The notes: a model not told the origin generated them from the sequence alone. Positions 11,601 to 23,207 are shown, counted from the first letter of the stretch. The stretch: 64,000 nt of DNA from Diphasiastrum complanatum (GCA_029204225.1 CM055099.1:43772914-43836913), one strand, 5' to 3'. Numbers and translations: made by a program.

Positions 11601-11766
11601 CTTGTAGTCATAGGTTTAGGCCTATCGATGGTAAATGGAGTTGTTGGGACAAACTCCTATATTTGTTGCTTCTGCTTGAAATCATAAAATTTGTCTTCAA
11701 GGAAGACAACATCTCGGTTGACTAAGATCTTGACCTATTTCATCATCATAAATGCGATATGCTTTA

Positions 11767-12312
11767 TGTGAAAATATTGTAAAATCAAAATAATATTAAA
11801 CTTAGAGATTCAAGTTTTGGGGTTTGTCCAAACTTGAGGCAGACTAGTCTAGTAACTTTGCAATTAGAGTCAAAATAGTTTTTTGTCTTCATAGTGATGT
11901 GCGGGTCTAGAACCTATCAAGAAGCATTTGAGGCTACTCTTGTAGGTCAAAGGATTCTCAAAAAGAGAGATTCTCAAGTCTTATCCATCTCTCTTTTTGT
12001 CATCTAGTAGAGAGGTAGAGGCAATGTGGCATCTAGATTGTTCTCTCTCTCCACGAGTTCTAGAAGGCCTCTTGTATTATAAATAAGGTGGCTTTGTACC
12101 ACAAGTATACACTTCTTCAAGTAAAGCTTCCCTTTGATCCATTTGAGGTGTAATGATAGTTAGATTGTGATGAATGCTCTTCCCTTCATGCCAACTAGCT
12201 TGCCAATGTTTTCCATCTCATTGTTTTTGGAATAGAAGCTAGTTTAGTGTGCAATCATTCATTCTCTTAATATTTTCTACTTGCAGCTGGTTCACACGTG
12301 TGAAACGTTCTC
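11767..12312 (+). repeat. LTR-A copy in opposite orientation (5' LTR)
   Basis: Starts TGTGAAAATATTG and ends ACGTTCTCA directly before a primer-binding site, so it reads as a 5' LTR on the plus strand. It is nearly identical to the inverted LTR-A at 5460-5976. TATTATAAATA at about 12075 is a likely TATA region. The element body that should follow it is not visible. Confidence 0.88.
12291..12304. promoter_or_regulatory. Perfect 14-bp palindrome with G-box core
   Basis: TTCACACGTGTGAA, containing CACGTG, lies at the end of LTR-A just before the primer-binding site. Such sites bind bZIP and bHLH factors in plants; use here is not shown. Confidence 0.5.
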
Positions 12313-12313
12313 A

Positions 12314-12325
12314 TGGTATCAGAGC
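12314..12325 (+). other. tRNA-Met(i) primer-binding site
   Basis: TGGTATCAGAGC follows the LTR end after one base. It is the standard copia primer-binding site complementary to the 3' end of initiator tRNA-Met, and it fixes the orientation of the LTR. Confidence 0.9.
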
Positions 12326-13086
12326 TTGATAGGAGAATACACATCTAATCATTGCTTTGTCAAATGGAATGACTTCTCATCATTGTTGGTTACTAGCACT
12401 CGATTTTGAGCTAACTAGATCCACTCTCATCATCACTTATCAATGTATCTTTTTCTCTGATTTCAGAACTGTACGGCCTACTGTAGCAGCACGTGTGAGG
12501 CCTCTAATCAAGATAGAGTGGGGGCTATGTTAGTTCTCATCTTTTCCATCCATGTTGCATATGAATGGAAAGCTAATCAAGTGTAGATTGTGATGCAAGT
12601 GACCTCAAGAGGATTGGTGGAACCTAAGGAGAGTTCTTTGCACTCAAAGTGAGGCATATTGAAGAAGAAAAATATAGTTTTACATGCTTGAAGGCTGTAC
12701 TATCAAAGATCCTTTATTGGAGGAGTCAAAATAACAAATTTTGACTACTTTTCAATTTTCTTCAATCTAAGAAGCATTGTTTGGATCTATATGAATGGAT
12801 GTAGGGATCAAACCAAGAAATGTTAGAATCCATGGAAAAGTTGCAATCCGAGAGTTTAAAATCTGTTGTTGGTATAAAAGTTAACAAAAAGACAATGATG
12901 AAGAAAAAAAGAAAGAGAGTACCGATGAAGAATATTGATGACTTATATACACATAGCGACAATCAGAAAGAAAAAAAAAATTCGAACATTCAAGCATGTT
13001 TTCTTATAAATTGTTTATTTGATTTGTATTTGTCATTAAGTTTGATTTGCAATTGATAACATGGATTATTAATTATTAAATATAAT
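12326..13086 (+). other. Retrotransposon leader and unassigned DNA
   Basis: Follows the primer-binding site and would be the untranslated leader of the LTR-A element. I find no gag or pol sequence, so the element stops within this stretch. Confidence 0.45.
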
Positions 13087-15040
13087 TTGAGTATTATATG
13101 TTTGTTCAGATCATGTTTGGTGGCAAAGAACTATTTAACAGATCATTCATGCATCGGATCATCTTTAAGTCGTGTTTTACCAAGAAAGTCAGCAAAGACA
13201 ATGATGAAAAATGCTCGGTTTGAAAAAATGAAAAATGAAATTGTAGAGACTGTTTTGAATAAGGTTCAATCATACTTGGATGCAAATGTGATAGTGGGTG
13301 CATGTGATATTTCTAGAATTAGCAAAAATGTTTATTCTACTTTTTTTAGAATAGTTAAAGAAGTTTTTTCTCAAGTGAAGGTGAAGAAAACTTATCTTCC
13401 GCATTCATATCGGGTAAGATTAACAAGAAATTATTGTAATGACCGAATGTTCAAAGTAGTTGGCCAACCACTTCATATAACTGAATTATACAAATTAGAA
13501 TATGGTGAGCTCAATCACAACGATTGCAATAATATTTTTCTTGATATTGAAAATATTCTAAAATACATTATTTGATTCTATAAACTAGACGAACATTGGA
13601 TAAATGGAAAGATCATTATTGTAATAAAATTGGATGAATCCGAAATCATCAAAGATCAAAAGTTGGAACGAGTGAGTGTCACTTTGATGAACAAAATTTC
13701 AGATACAGATGATCGAACGTTTAGTGTTTAATCGAAAAATCACATATAGTGGTTGGCTGCATTCCAAGTATACATTTAATTTTCGTTTAAAGTTTCATTA
13801 TTAACATTTCATACATTGCATTTTTTATTGACATGTCATGTATTACTTGCTTCTCTACAAGTCTTGAAAGAGTACCATAAAATACTTTCATGGATATTTT
13901 CACGAACAAATTATGGTGAGATTATAAAGAGACATTTGGAGGGTGAGAAATTTACAATTGAAAACCATGGAAGTTTTCAAATTCAATGGCACCTTGCAAG
14001 AGATTTGAAAACATTAAAATTTATGTATAATGTCTCTTATGGGGCAACATCAAAGCATCTATGTGTTTATTGCATGAAAAATTGCTACAATATGAATTTG
14101 GGATGATCAAACACTGTCCCAACATGAGAAGTAGAAGATCCAAATATGAAAAGTGTTCTAACCAATTCCATTGAAAAATGTTCACATATGCACATTGCAT
14201 GCTGAGGTTTGTATTATTGAGAAACTTATTTACCTGCATATTCTCCTAGCATGGAATCATAAACTGGAGTCTATGGCTAAAGCAGCAATTAGGAGGTTGG
14301 AAATAGTTCTGTCAAAGGCAGGACTACATAAAGGGAATGTCACTATTGAAAAAAGTGACAGACTATCCGAAAAAAAAAATGTTCCTAATAAGCCATCAAT
14401 TGGAGGTGCTAAAGCAAGAAGATTCTTATCCAATCACACATGCAAAGAATGTAGTGTTAGATACGAAATTTGGAAAGAAATTGTTAACACAAACACTGGA
14501 AGTAAGTAATCGAGTGGAAAAGGGACAAGTGTGGAACAACTTAGACAAACTCATAGGTGTTATCAGGAAAGAAAACCTATCATCAGAAGATTTGAGGACT
14601 TTGCAAAATCATTACACCACATTTGTAAAATCTGTACATGATTGTTGGGGAAAAGACAACATTACATATTACATGGTACTAATCTATTTCATGATCTGTT
14701 ACTTATCTCATTCATGCTTACATTTTTTTCTACTGATATAACTAATCAAAACTCTTGTTTGTAGCACATCTTTCTTCATCATGCAACTTATTTTGCAAAG
14801 GAATATGAGAGCTTAAGTATCTGGCCATCACAAGGCATGGAAAAATCTCATTGGCAAGCAAGAGGAGTATTTCATAGAGCTACAAATCATGGAGGACACA
14901 ATTCAAAAAATTAATATTTAGTTCAACTTTTTCAGTGTTTTTACAGAAGAGCACAATTCAGATATCAAGCTAAAAACTTGCCAAATGTTACGATGTTTCG
15001 AAAGGCATTCACATTCATAAAAAAAGAGAGATCCTTGTAA
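13087..15040 (+). pseudogene. Degenerate multi-segment ORF, unnamed eukaryotic family
   Basis: Four to five plus-strand reading blocks look like one protein. 13087-13575 continues in frame past a TGA with KLDEHWINGKIIIVIKLDE. 13816-14106 has WHLARDLKTLKFMYNV and then CVYCMKNC, a possible zinc-binding pair. 14171-14509 has VHICTLHAEVCIIEKL. 14337-14741 has KGQVWNNLDKLIGVIRK. 14761-14940, in another frame, reads YFAKEYESLSIW, QGMEKSHWQARG and FHRATNHGGHN. From memory the order and motifs resemble a large uncharacterised, multi-copy family in plants and invertebrates that is probably transposon-linked. I cannot name it or prove a function. Stops and frame changes mean the copy is dead, or that some breaks are introns. 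Confidence 0.5.
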
Positions 15041-15069
15041 TATATCAATAATCTATTACAGAAAATTGT

Positions 15070-15638
15070 TTAGTTATCATCATCATCCTCTTTAAAATTC
15101 AGATAGATGGTATTGTCATGAAGGAATAATCTCCTTTCATATGGATCCAAAATTTCTAAAATTTTCCTTTTGCTTATATCAATGTAACCCAAATAAAGGG
15201 CCATTGCAGATAATTGTCTTGTAGTCCCATTGGGAGTATAACCCAATATTTTAATTGCCAAATCCCTTTTCACAAAAAATGTTTTATATGTTCCTCTGGC
15301 GTACGCATGGCCTCCCAAACAAACTGATAATGACTTAATGGCCATAATGACGGTGATAGCATATGGATTAAAAGATGAATGATATATACAAATCTCATTA
15401 TTTTGAAAGCTTTTCAAATAATGAGATAGAGACACATCCTTTCTCCCGGCTGCATCTATTTCAATAGCATCCTATGAATGAGCCAAGAAAATAAATTTAG
15501 AACGATACATAACACTGCAAACTCAAACTTCAACACAGTGTTTCAGAAAACTGAATAATATCAATACCAATATAATATCTACTTACCAGATCATAATCAA
15601 CGTATTCAACAACGTTTGGTCTGCGTTGCTACTCCTAT
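15070..15638 (-). CDS. Two-exon gene fragment, unknown protein (3' end)
   Basis: Minus-strand exon 15471-15070 (134 codons with stop) is preceded by acceptor ATAG. A 125-bp intron with donor GTAAGT at 15596-15591 separates it from a short exon at about 15638-15597. The two join in phase 0 to read through VVEYVDYDL and DAIEIDAAGRKD. The larger exon has CLGGHAYARGTYKTFF, KRDLAIKILGYTPNGTTRQL, RKILEILDPYERRLFLHDN and an acidic end EDDDDN. I recognise no domain. The start of the gene was not found upstream, so this is either the 3' end of a broken gene or part of an unknown one. It points towards the neighbouring degenerate family. Confidence 0.4.
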
Positions 15639-17039
15639 AATCCCAATGTCCTAGATTTTTATTTAGTAAATTGCAATTGTTATTGACATATTTAGAAAGA
15701 AAATATAGTCTATTGTTGAGCTTCTTGTATGCAAGTTCTAAATATCATAACAATCTTCTATAATAATACCTCTTGTTCAATAGTATAGGCAATATCTGAT
15801 TTTTTGTTTTTTTTAAACCTAATAAACTTTTTTCACTATTTGTCAATGCACCTTTTGCAACATTTAATGGTGAAATCTACATCAGGTATTTTCATTTCCC
15901 TTGCATACTCAAACTATGGTTGGCCTTTGTGTAGGGCATGTTTCTCGTGTCTTCAATATCTTGTAGCTCGTGTGGGTAAGGTTCTTTGTTTAGCCTGATG
16001 TGACAACCTAGGAATATATAAAAATATTATCTTCCCCCTCACATTTTAAGACAAATTTAATTTATTGGAATTAGCTTGCCCAATGCTTCCTTGATTGTTA
16101 TCTCCCAACAACGATGTATTTCTCCTAAATATTTTACTTTTGGAGTACTCTATAGCGTTGTAGGAGGTTCAAAAACTTTGATGAAGCACATGGATCTTCC
16201 TTGATGTAATTGTAATTGTAATTTAGCTTGTTGATGTAGAATTGTTCTAGTCTCCATCTGCTCTTTTGATAGTAACTTGTCCTCTTTTAGACATGGTTAG
16301 CTATGCAAGTGTTTTGATAAAATTCATAGAACTTAGCTTGATAAATACGTTTAGCTACTACAAGCTTGTAAAGACCACTAGGGACAATCACCTAAGATGA
16401 GGATAGGAAAACACAAGAGAGACTATGGAGCAAAACCACCCAACCAATCCTAGATCCCTCCTGGAGAATCCTCCTCGATCTAGTCCCCAAGCCATGCCAA
16501 TGTGACAACAAGAGGAGAAGAGCTCATCAGGTAACCTAGACCAAGTCGTCGACGGAATAATCTCTACCTCAATATATAGAGAGTAGGATCCAGTGCATGA
16601 GCACATGCAATCCCCATGCAGGTCAACAATAAATAGGTTAAAGCTCTACATGCATACGTCCTGCCTATATCAGTCACACGCACATGCACTACTCCATATG
16701 TCTCAATTAGAGTGTCTGGGTCCTCTCAAGGTCATTTGTCACCAACAGGCCTTGACTTGGAATAGAATCTAGGCGTGACCAATAATCTCGAATACTGGAG
16801 GGCCGGCCTACCATATTAGGACTATTCTAGGTCCTTAACCGAATATGGCCGTAACAAAGCTAGTCTTATTTTGGTGTTTATTGGCACAAAATCAATTGAA
16901 CCATTATAATGTTGTCTAGCTTTAAGAAAAAATCACTTAGAGGCCTTTTTAATAAAAAATTTTTTGACATAGATTCTATTGGTTAAAGCACTTAGTAGAT
17001 GTCCACAAAGAGAAATTGCCAAATTCCTTATAATTTCGT
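15639..17039. other. No recognised gene
   Basis: Short ORFs only. The stretch 16380-16860 has the composition of LTR debris (compare the gypsy LTR at 47.4-47.8 kb), but I cannot define ends. Confidence 0.45.
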
Positions 17040-17844
17040 CTTTGTAAAAAAAATTATTTACAGCTTGACAACTTTGCTAGAAAAATAGAAATCAAACTAT
17101 GTTGGCATACTTGTTAGTGTTTGTAGACAAAAAGAGTCAAGAAATAAAAATAGGATTCTTGTTGGTGGGCCACACCCATGATCAAGTAGATCAAATGTCG
17201 AGTTGCTTTTTCAAGATGCTTAGACATAAGAAGATATTTACTTTACCTGTGTTTCAAATTATTGTTGAGGAATTAAATGCGCTAAAATCAAGTGTGTCGT
17301 TAATGTGGTTACATTAAGACTCCTAATGAGATAGAGGGTTGCATAGCTGATATTAATGACATTAGCTTTTAGCATCAACTTAAAATTAAATGTAATAAAA
17401 TTGGGTTTTCGTTGTTGTGGGGTAAACAATATTCAAGTTCATAGTTACCTTTTAAAGGAATATAATTTGGCTCAGTGCCTTCTATTCAAGTCAAGCTTGC
17501 ACTATTGTCTCCTTTTAAGTCCATGTTAGAAGAACAAAAAGCTCAAAGAGAGCATGTGTTGTTGATCCATTAGCCTCATTAAACTTTTTGGAATAAAGTA
17601 TTCAAGCATCTTGCCACCTTTTGATAAATTTGATTGGCATTGGTGGGTAGAATCGTTTGAAGAACAAAAGATCAGTTTGCTCCAGCTTGGAGATGCATTT
17701 TCAATTGAAGAATTTCAATGGCCTTTCACTTTAGGAGCTCCAGCAACAATTTTCAAATTTTTACTCCATAAAATAATGACTTATTACAACTTGTGCAAGG
17801 CAAGAAATATGAAAAAAAAATTGGGCTCAAGAAAAAATACATAA
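17040..17844 (+). pseudogene. Degenerate DUF7869-like transposon-associated protein
   Basis: Reading across frames gives LDNFARK, AYLLVFVDKKSQEIKIGFL, then LVGHTHDQVDQMSSCF and LRHKKIFTLPVF. The signature is GHTHxxxDQxxSxF, which is typical of DUF7869-type proteins often found in eukaryotic transposon-like families. A second block, 17611-17844, starts MPPFDKFDWHWWVESF and has no assigned domain. Several stops and frame changes separate the blocks. The assignment rests on memory of the HTH-D-DQ signature. Confidence 0.5.
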
Positions 17845-18239
17845 ACCAAAACTGTCAAAATGAAGTGGTGTGGTGATCTTAATGAAATTTGAATTGGGAG
17901 TCTTGTTGCACTTTTGGCTTTTGAAAATAGTGAAGGACATCCATTTTTTATTTCAAAAGTGGTTGGATTATTTAAAACAGTAACCAGACAAAAGTATTAT
18001 GAGTCCATTGGGTGCTCAGCACATCTACTAATGCTTTTTAGGAATCTATATAGATCAAAGCAAAATTAATTCCCTCAATCACTTGCTTAATCTCTTCAAC
18101 ATAAGTAAGCCTACTTAAAATTTTGTTCACTCATAACCTCCTAATAATAGGTGTGATAGTGGAAGTGATGGTTCCTCCTAATCAACAACATCAAGATCAT
18201 CATGAGCAAAATCTTGATCAATCCATCTAGATTTGACTA

Positions 18240-18620
18240 TTAAAAGGACCATTTCCATCAACAAGATCATCAAAGATCACATCTCTACTTAAAATGGTTT
18301 TTTTATTAGAAGGAATATATTCTCATGCTTTACTCCTTTCACTATATCCAACGAATTATATGCCTTTTCTTGATGTGAGATAATTCTTAGAACTATCTTC
18401 TAAGGGAATATAAGAATAAAATGTACATCCAAAAGCCTTGACAATTTTCACATTGGGCTTCTTACCATAAAGAACTTGCCATCAAGAGGAGCACTTGGTA
18501 ACATGTTCCAAAGATAATTAGCACAATTGATTGCCTCATCCCAAAACGCCAAAGGAAGGGAAGCATCCAATCTAAGAGATTTAGCACACTCAAAAAGTGT
18601 CCTATTCTTTCTTTTAGTGA
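18240..18620 (-). pseudogene. Copia integrase fragment
   Basis: On the minus strand, KRKNRTLFECAKSLRLDASL, AFWDEAINCANYLWN and LPSAPLDG match the end of a copia integrase core. The left part (18240-18450) continues out of frame into the integrase C-terminal region. It joins unrelated sequence abruptly at about 18618. Confidence 0.85.
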
Positions 18621-18767
18621 TAAGAAACGGTTCTCGTCGCGCTACCGGATAATAGTATGGATTGGTGCGCATGTAGGAGGGTGCTTCAAGATATCGTGCC
18701 ATGGAGGTTTTTCTCTGAAGGAAGAGCTCATGGTGCCAGATGGTTGTGGATCCAGGAGCTTGCCTCC

Positions 18768-19880
18768 TTATGGGTTTTGCAGTGGTCCAGCAGTACGTAG
18801 CCGCCTCGCTCCTTTGTAGTTTGATATTTCTTTGCAAAGAAGCGGAAATCCTTGAGATGCAAGAAAATCCTTGCTAGGTTCAGTAGGCGTGATCCTGTGC
18901 CTTATGGTTGGTGCTTCAGCTGCCAAGACATATTCTATTTGTGGGTCAGGTTGAGGGGATATATGTGGTGAAGGATTAGAATCAGCAATTTGTTGAGATT
19001 CTAGAGAAAATTGGCGTTGGATAAAGGGAAAGTTAGTGGTGTCGATGGGGTTAGAAGCGGAAGAGTGGAAAAGATGGTATTGGGAGCCAATACCACCAGA
19101 GCCATGTGGATTGGTTGGTGCTTGAGTTCCTTGCACTTGAGGTTGTTCTTGAAATGACGAGCCTTGATTGACATGTGGAGGCTGTTGAAATCCCACCCCA
19201 TCACCACCATCTGATCCATCATAGTAACGCCCCGATTGGTGAAACTGGGTGTGCTTTGCATGGACAGAAGGTGTGGATTGAGCAACTGCCTTTAACCTTT
19301 CTTCTAGGGTGGCGATATGTTGGCTGAGGGTCTTGATGGATGCAGTATGTGATTCTTGCATTTTGGAGTGCTGCTCTGTCGTGGCTTTTAACTTTTGTGC
19401 CAATGCTTGATATGCCTCCACTAGAATCAGAGTTCCCTCAAGAATAGCTGGTGGTGTGAAATCATGGAAATCTACCAGTTCCATCTGTTCCTTCATATTA
19501 GAACATGCTGCTTGTGCATCTGCTAAGGCCTTGTCACATTCGGCAGTAAGTTGTGTGAGAGCAGTATGATGGTTGGAGATCTTCAGCTAGAGTTGGTTCT
19601 GGAGGTGGTTGAGCATTTGTTGTTGTTGTTGATTATAAACAGTGAGAGTCTGGATCTGTTGCTGCTGTTGCTTGTTTTCTGTCTCCAATCTTGTTTTTTC
19701 TTTCTGAAGATCTGCCATGGCGCCATCATCAAACTGCCTCATGGTATATTGTCTGCGTAAGGTGCCGAACATGTTGTATTGGAGCTCATTCACCAACCGT
19801 GCCGCTTTTTGGGTTGTGAGGGGTAATTGTTCCCAAGGGTCGATGTCTAGGAGGGTGCATGTATAATTAGAATATGGCAT
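18768..19880 (-). pseudogene. Coiled-coil, Q/P-rich ORF interrupted by one TAG
   Basis: Two ORFs, 19880-19587 and 19496-18768, are in the same frame and separated by one TAG (about 19589-19587) and 30 open codons, giving about 370 codons overall. Order: an N-terminal block with LLDIDPWEQLPLTTQKAARLV; a long heptad-like coiled coil rich in Q, K and E, running through the TAG and on to ATLEERLKAVAQ; then a low-complexity region rich in G, Q, P, S and H. It may be a structural or gag-like protein of an unclassified element, since copia debris follows and an LTR-like TATA lies upstream. I cannot name it. Confidence 0.45.
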
Positions 19881-20650
19881 GGGATTGAATGGAAGAAAGT
19901 CTGGAATGGGGGGAGATGTTGAAGCGTGAGAAAATGCAGGGGGAGGTGATTGTGGTATGATAGGAGGTGATGGTGGTGGATGTGGTTTGTGTTAGTACCT
20001 ATAATGCAAAGTCGTCTACATTGACTGCAAAGTCAAGTAGGGTGAAAGATTGTACAGATGAGGGCTTTCGGGAGATTGTGGAATCAAAGCCCATGTTAAG
20101 TGTGAATGAGGGGGTGGATGTGGTAGTAAATGGTGGGGGTAGTGGTAGAAGGGGAGTGGTGCTAGTAGGTAATGATACTAGAATGGTGGAAGTGATCTGA
20201 GTGGACGAAATCATGCCTACTGAACCAAAACCTGAAGCTCCTCCTTCCAATGAGCTGCCTGCTACTGCTACAGCTTGTCTTCATTGTTGGGCCTGTTGGA
20301 GTGAGGCCTCCTGCTGTGCTAGAACCTCTATTGGGACTTGAGAGGATTTCCCGTACAACAGCAACAGCTTACTATCTTTCACACATGTGGAATCAAGATC
20401 AACAACACAAATGACATTCTACAAACTAGAAATCAAGATATCTTGAGAAATACACATGAGATGGACATAGAATCAATATAGATTCTCCACATAAAATGAG
20501 AATACAAAGATACCTTCTCCACTCTGGTACTACTATTTATAGCTGCTAAAATGTCATTTGTCCAATTTCCCCAAACTTGCCTTGAATGGTAACTTCTTGG
20601 TACTTCATCAAAAACCTATAAATTCTAGTCTAGATGCAATGTATGAAATC
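19881..20650 (-). other. Upstream region of the coiled-coil ORF
   Basis: On the minus strand the sequence encodes P/S/T-rich peptide in changing frames directly upstream of the coiled-coil ORF. Further right is a TATA-like AGCTATAAATAG on the minus strand at about 20540. This could be an LTR-leader-ORF arrangement, but no second LTR was found. Confidence 0.35.
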
Positions 20651-20662
20651 TAGCCAATTAGA

Positions 20663-22350
20663 ATGGGTCCAAATCCGACATCATGTTGGCCTCAAAATTG
20701 CCAAAATAGATCAACTAAACTAGTTGAATTTTTCACAGAAGAATCAACAAACAATCAAGTGATCAAGTGGAGTGACTTACCAGAAGAGGCCATAGTAACA
20801 GTGGACGTCGACATTCAGAACCATGACGTGAATGTCAAAGAGCCTAATCAGAAAGTGGACAAAGATGCAACAACCCTCAATGATGTACGCAAAAAGAAGA
20901 AAGTTGATGAGCCTCTAGCTCAAAGGTCATTAGACCAAGCTTTGACATAAGCTTCAAGGATGTCAGAAGCAATGCAAAAATTGTCACTCACAAATCACGC
21001 TAAAATCAATCTTTTGAAGAAAGAAATGAGTAAGACACCATCACATGATGTGCTAGAAAACTTCAAGAGTTATACCTTGGATGACATGGTCATAATGCTA
21101 TCCAAAGCACAACAGGAGCCTGATGCAAATCAAGAGAGATAAGAAAAAGTCTACGAGGGACATGCTTGCACACAACCAATGAATCTAGTAGAGCCAGGTG
21201 AAGAAGACAAAATTGTTCATGTGGGAGCACAACTCAAGTCCTCACAATTCACCAAGCTATAGATACTATTGATGGAATATAAAGACTCCTTTGCACAGTC
21301 TTACAAAGATATAAGGAAATTCCATCATTTGTAGTCTAACAGATCATACCTTTGGTCAAAGGAGCAACACCAAAAGTGAGCCGATCAACCCTCGAAACTA
21401 CATCGAGTTGCTTAAGCCAGAGTTGTAGAAGTTGCTCGCTATCAATTTCATCTATGAAATCGAGCACACAGAATGGGTATCACCCATAGTCATTGTCCTA
21501 AAAAAGAATGACTAAATCTGAAGGTACTTAACGTTGTGACATAGAAAGACCATTTTCTCTTACCATTAACAAAAAGCATCCTAGATCAAGTAGCTGGAGC
21601 AGAAGCCTACAATTTATTGAACAACTTCAGCGGCTATAACCAAGTGAAGATTGCACCTGAGAATCAACACAAGACAACATTTGTTATGGAATGGGGTACA
21701 TATGCCTATAAGGTTATGCCATTTGGTCTTTGTAATGCCCCCAACACCTTCTAGCACGTCATGTAGATGGCATTCAAAGAATACTTACAGAAGTTCCTAG
21801 AGATATTTATATTAGATCTTTGCATGCACGGACATAATGATGAACACTTATCTCACTTAGAGAAAGTGCTTTCACAATGCCACAAATTTTAGATATCACT
21901 AAACCTAGAAAAATGCCAATTTTGGGTCACACATGGTCTTATCTTAGGCCACATAGTATCTAGACATGGGATCACTACTGATCTGTTTAAGATACGTGCT
22001 ATCATGGATCTTCCACTCTCTTGAATGATTCAAAAAATATATGTCTTCATGGGACATGCCAATTATTATTGGATCTTCATTCTATTCTTTGTGGATTTGG
22101 TACGTCCTAATTACAAGCTCATAATTGATCCACATTGGACGAAGGAAGCTTTGCAAGCTTTCCAAAAGCTGAAGGATGCACTCATATCTACACCGATCTT
22201 CCGACCTACCAATTGGACAATTGAATTTCATGTGCATACTGACACATCAAAGTATGCTATAATATGCTATAGGAGCATTGTTAACCTAGCCAAGCAAGTA
22301 CAAGAAAGACTTTCCTATCCGATTTGCCAATCAACAACTCAATGATACTG
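20663..22350 (+). pseudogene. Ty3/gypsy pol fragment: protease linker, reverse transcriptase, RNase H
   Basis: Plus strand. A charged segment (20663-21142) is followed by reverse transcriptase motifs in shifting frames: APENQHKTTFVMEWGTYAYK, VMPFGLCNAPNTF, LNLEKCQFWV and LGHIVSRHGI. The connection and RNase H start follow (WTKEALQAFQKLKDALISTP, then EFHVHTDTSKYAI). The catalytic YxDD box is destroyed. The FGLxNAP motif marks it as Ty3/gypsy rather than copia. Confidence 0.85.
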
Positions 22351-22379
22351 AAATCAATCACTTTGTCAACGAGATTATC

Positions 22380-22745
22380 TAGGTCTTATCAAAAGAGTTC
22401 TTCGTGATCCATCATTTCAACATGCCTTATTACCCTCAAGGTAATGGCCGAAGCTGAATCTTCCAATAAGATTATGTGCGGCATTTTGACAAAGATTGTG
22501 GAAACAAGTAGATCAAATTGGGAGCACAAGCTACATGCTACTTTGTGGGCTTTTAGAGCTGCATACAAAGATGCATACAAAGACAACACCAAACAAATGT
22601 TATTCCAACTGGTGTATGGCCAAGATGTAGTAATGCCGAATTCCTCATCCCATCTCTTTGGATTGCCACAATGCAACGATTGGATGATACAAAATCGCTC
22701 CACCTTCGTCAAGAAGCACTATACAAGTTATGCAAAACATGCTTG
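22380..22745 (+). pseudogene. Ty3/gypsy integrase C-terminal fragment
   Basis: KEFFVIHHFNMPYYPQGNG, AESSNKIMCGILTKIV, NWEHKLHATLWAFRAAYK and QLVYGQDVVMP match the end of a gypsy integrase core with its third catalytic region (PQGNGRAE). The rest of RNase H and the front of integrase are deleted, so this joins the previous fragment across a large internal deletion. Confidence 0.85.
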
Positions 22746-23207
22746 TTAGCAGTCTATGCTCTTGTTGTAGAGAAAACATGTCGCAAGGCTTGGCATGATC
22801 GTTGTCTTCACATTCGGATCTAATATGCTTGATCCACTCAATGTAGTCTCGCACCCTCTCCTTCTTTCCCATTTTAATTTTATTTAAGAGTAGGAAAGGA
22901 TCTTCCAAGATTTCCTAGGCTTAAATTTCGTAATGAGGGTAGCTTTAATTGCTTCCCAATCTAAACGTTCCATCAAGTATTGATTGTAAAACCAATCTTG
23001 TGCCGCCCCAATTAAGGACATAGGAAATAATTTAATTTTATCCTCTAGATTAGCTTCACCATAGACTTCGCATGATTCAATAAAGTTTTTGATGAATCTA
23101 ACTGGATCATATAATCCATTGTACTTAGCTAACTCCAGCTGATGAGGTCTTCTAATAATAATATGTGGGGTTACCTCAACTTCATATTCAGAATCCGAAT
23201 CTGCCAT
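22645..23207 (-). pseudogene. Ty3/gypsy gag fragment
   Basis: Minus strand, two frames: 23207-22884 starts MADSDSEYEVEV and has PHQLELAKYNGLYDPVRFI, FPMSLIGAAQDWFYNQYL and WEAIKATLITKF, the retrotransposon gag signature. 22908-22645 continues with KKERVRDYIEWIKHI. The orientation is opposite to the pol fragment on its left, so the two come from different insertions or from an inversion near 22645. Confidence 0.87.

Larger units (their letters stand above)
9458..11766 (-). mobile_element. Copia-B: truncated Ty1/copia element
   Basis: Minus-strand copia element of a different family from copia-A and the same family as copia-C at 59.8-61.9 kb. It keeps only reverse transcriptase, RNase H and part of the 3' LTR. 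It is cut on the right at about 11766 by an LTR-A copy in the opposite orientation, and its LTR abuts copia-A gag on the left. Confidence 0.9.
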
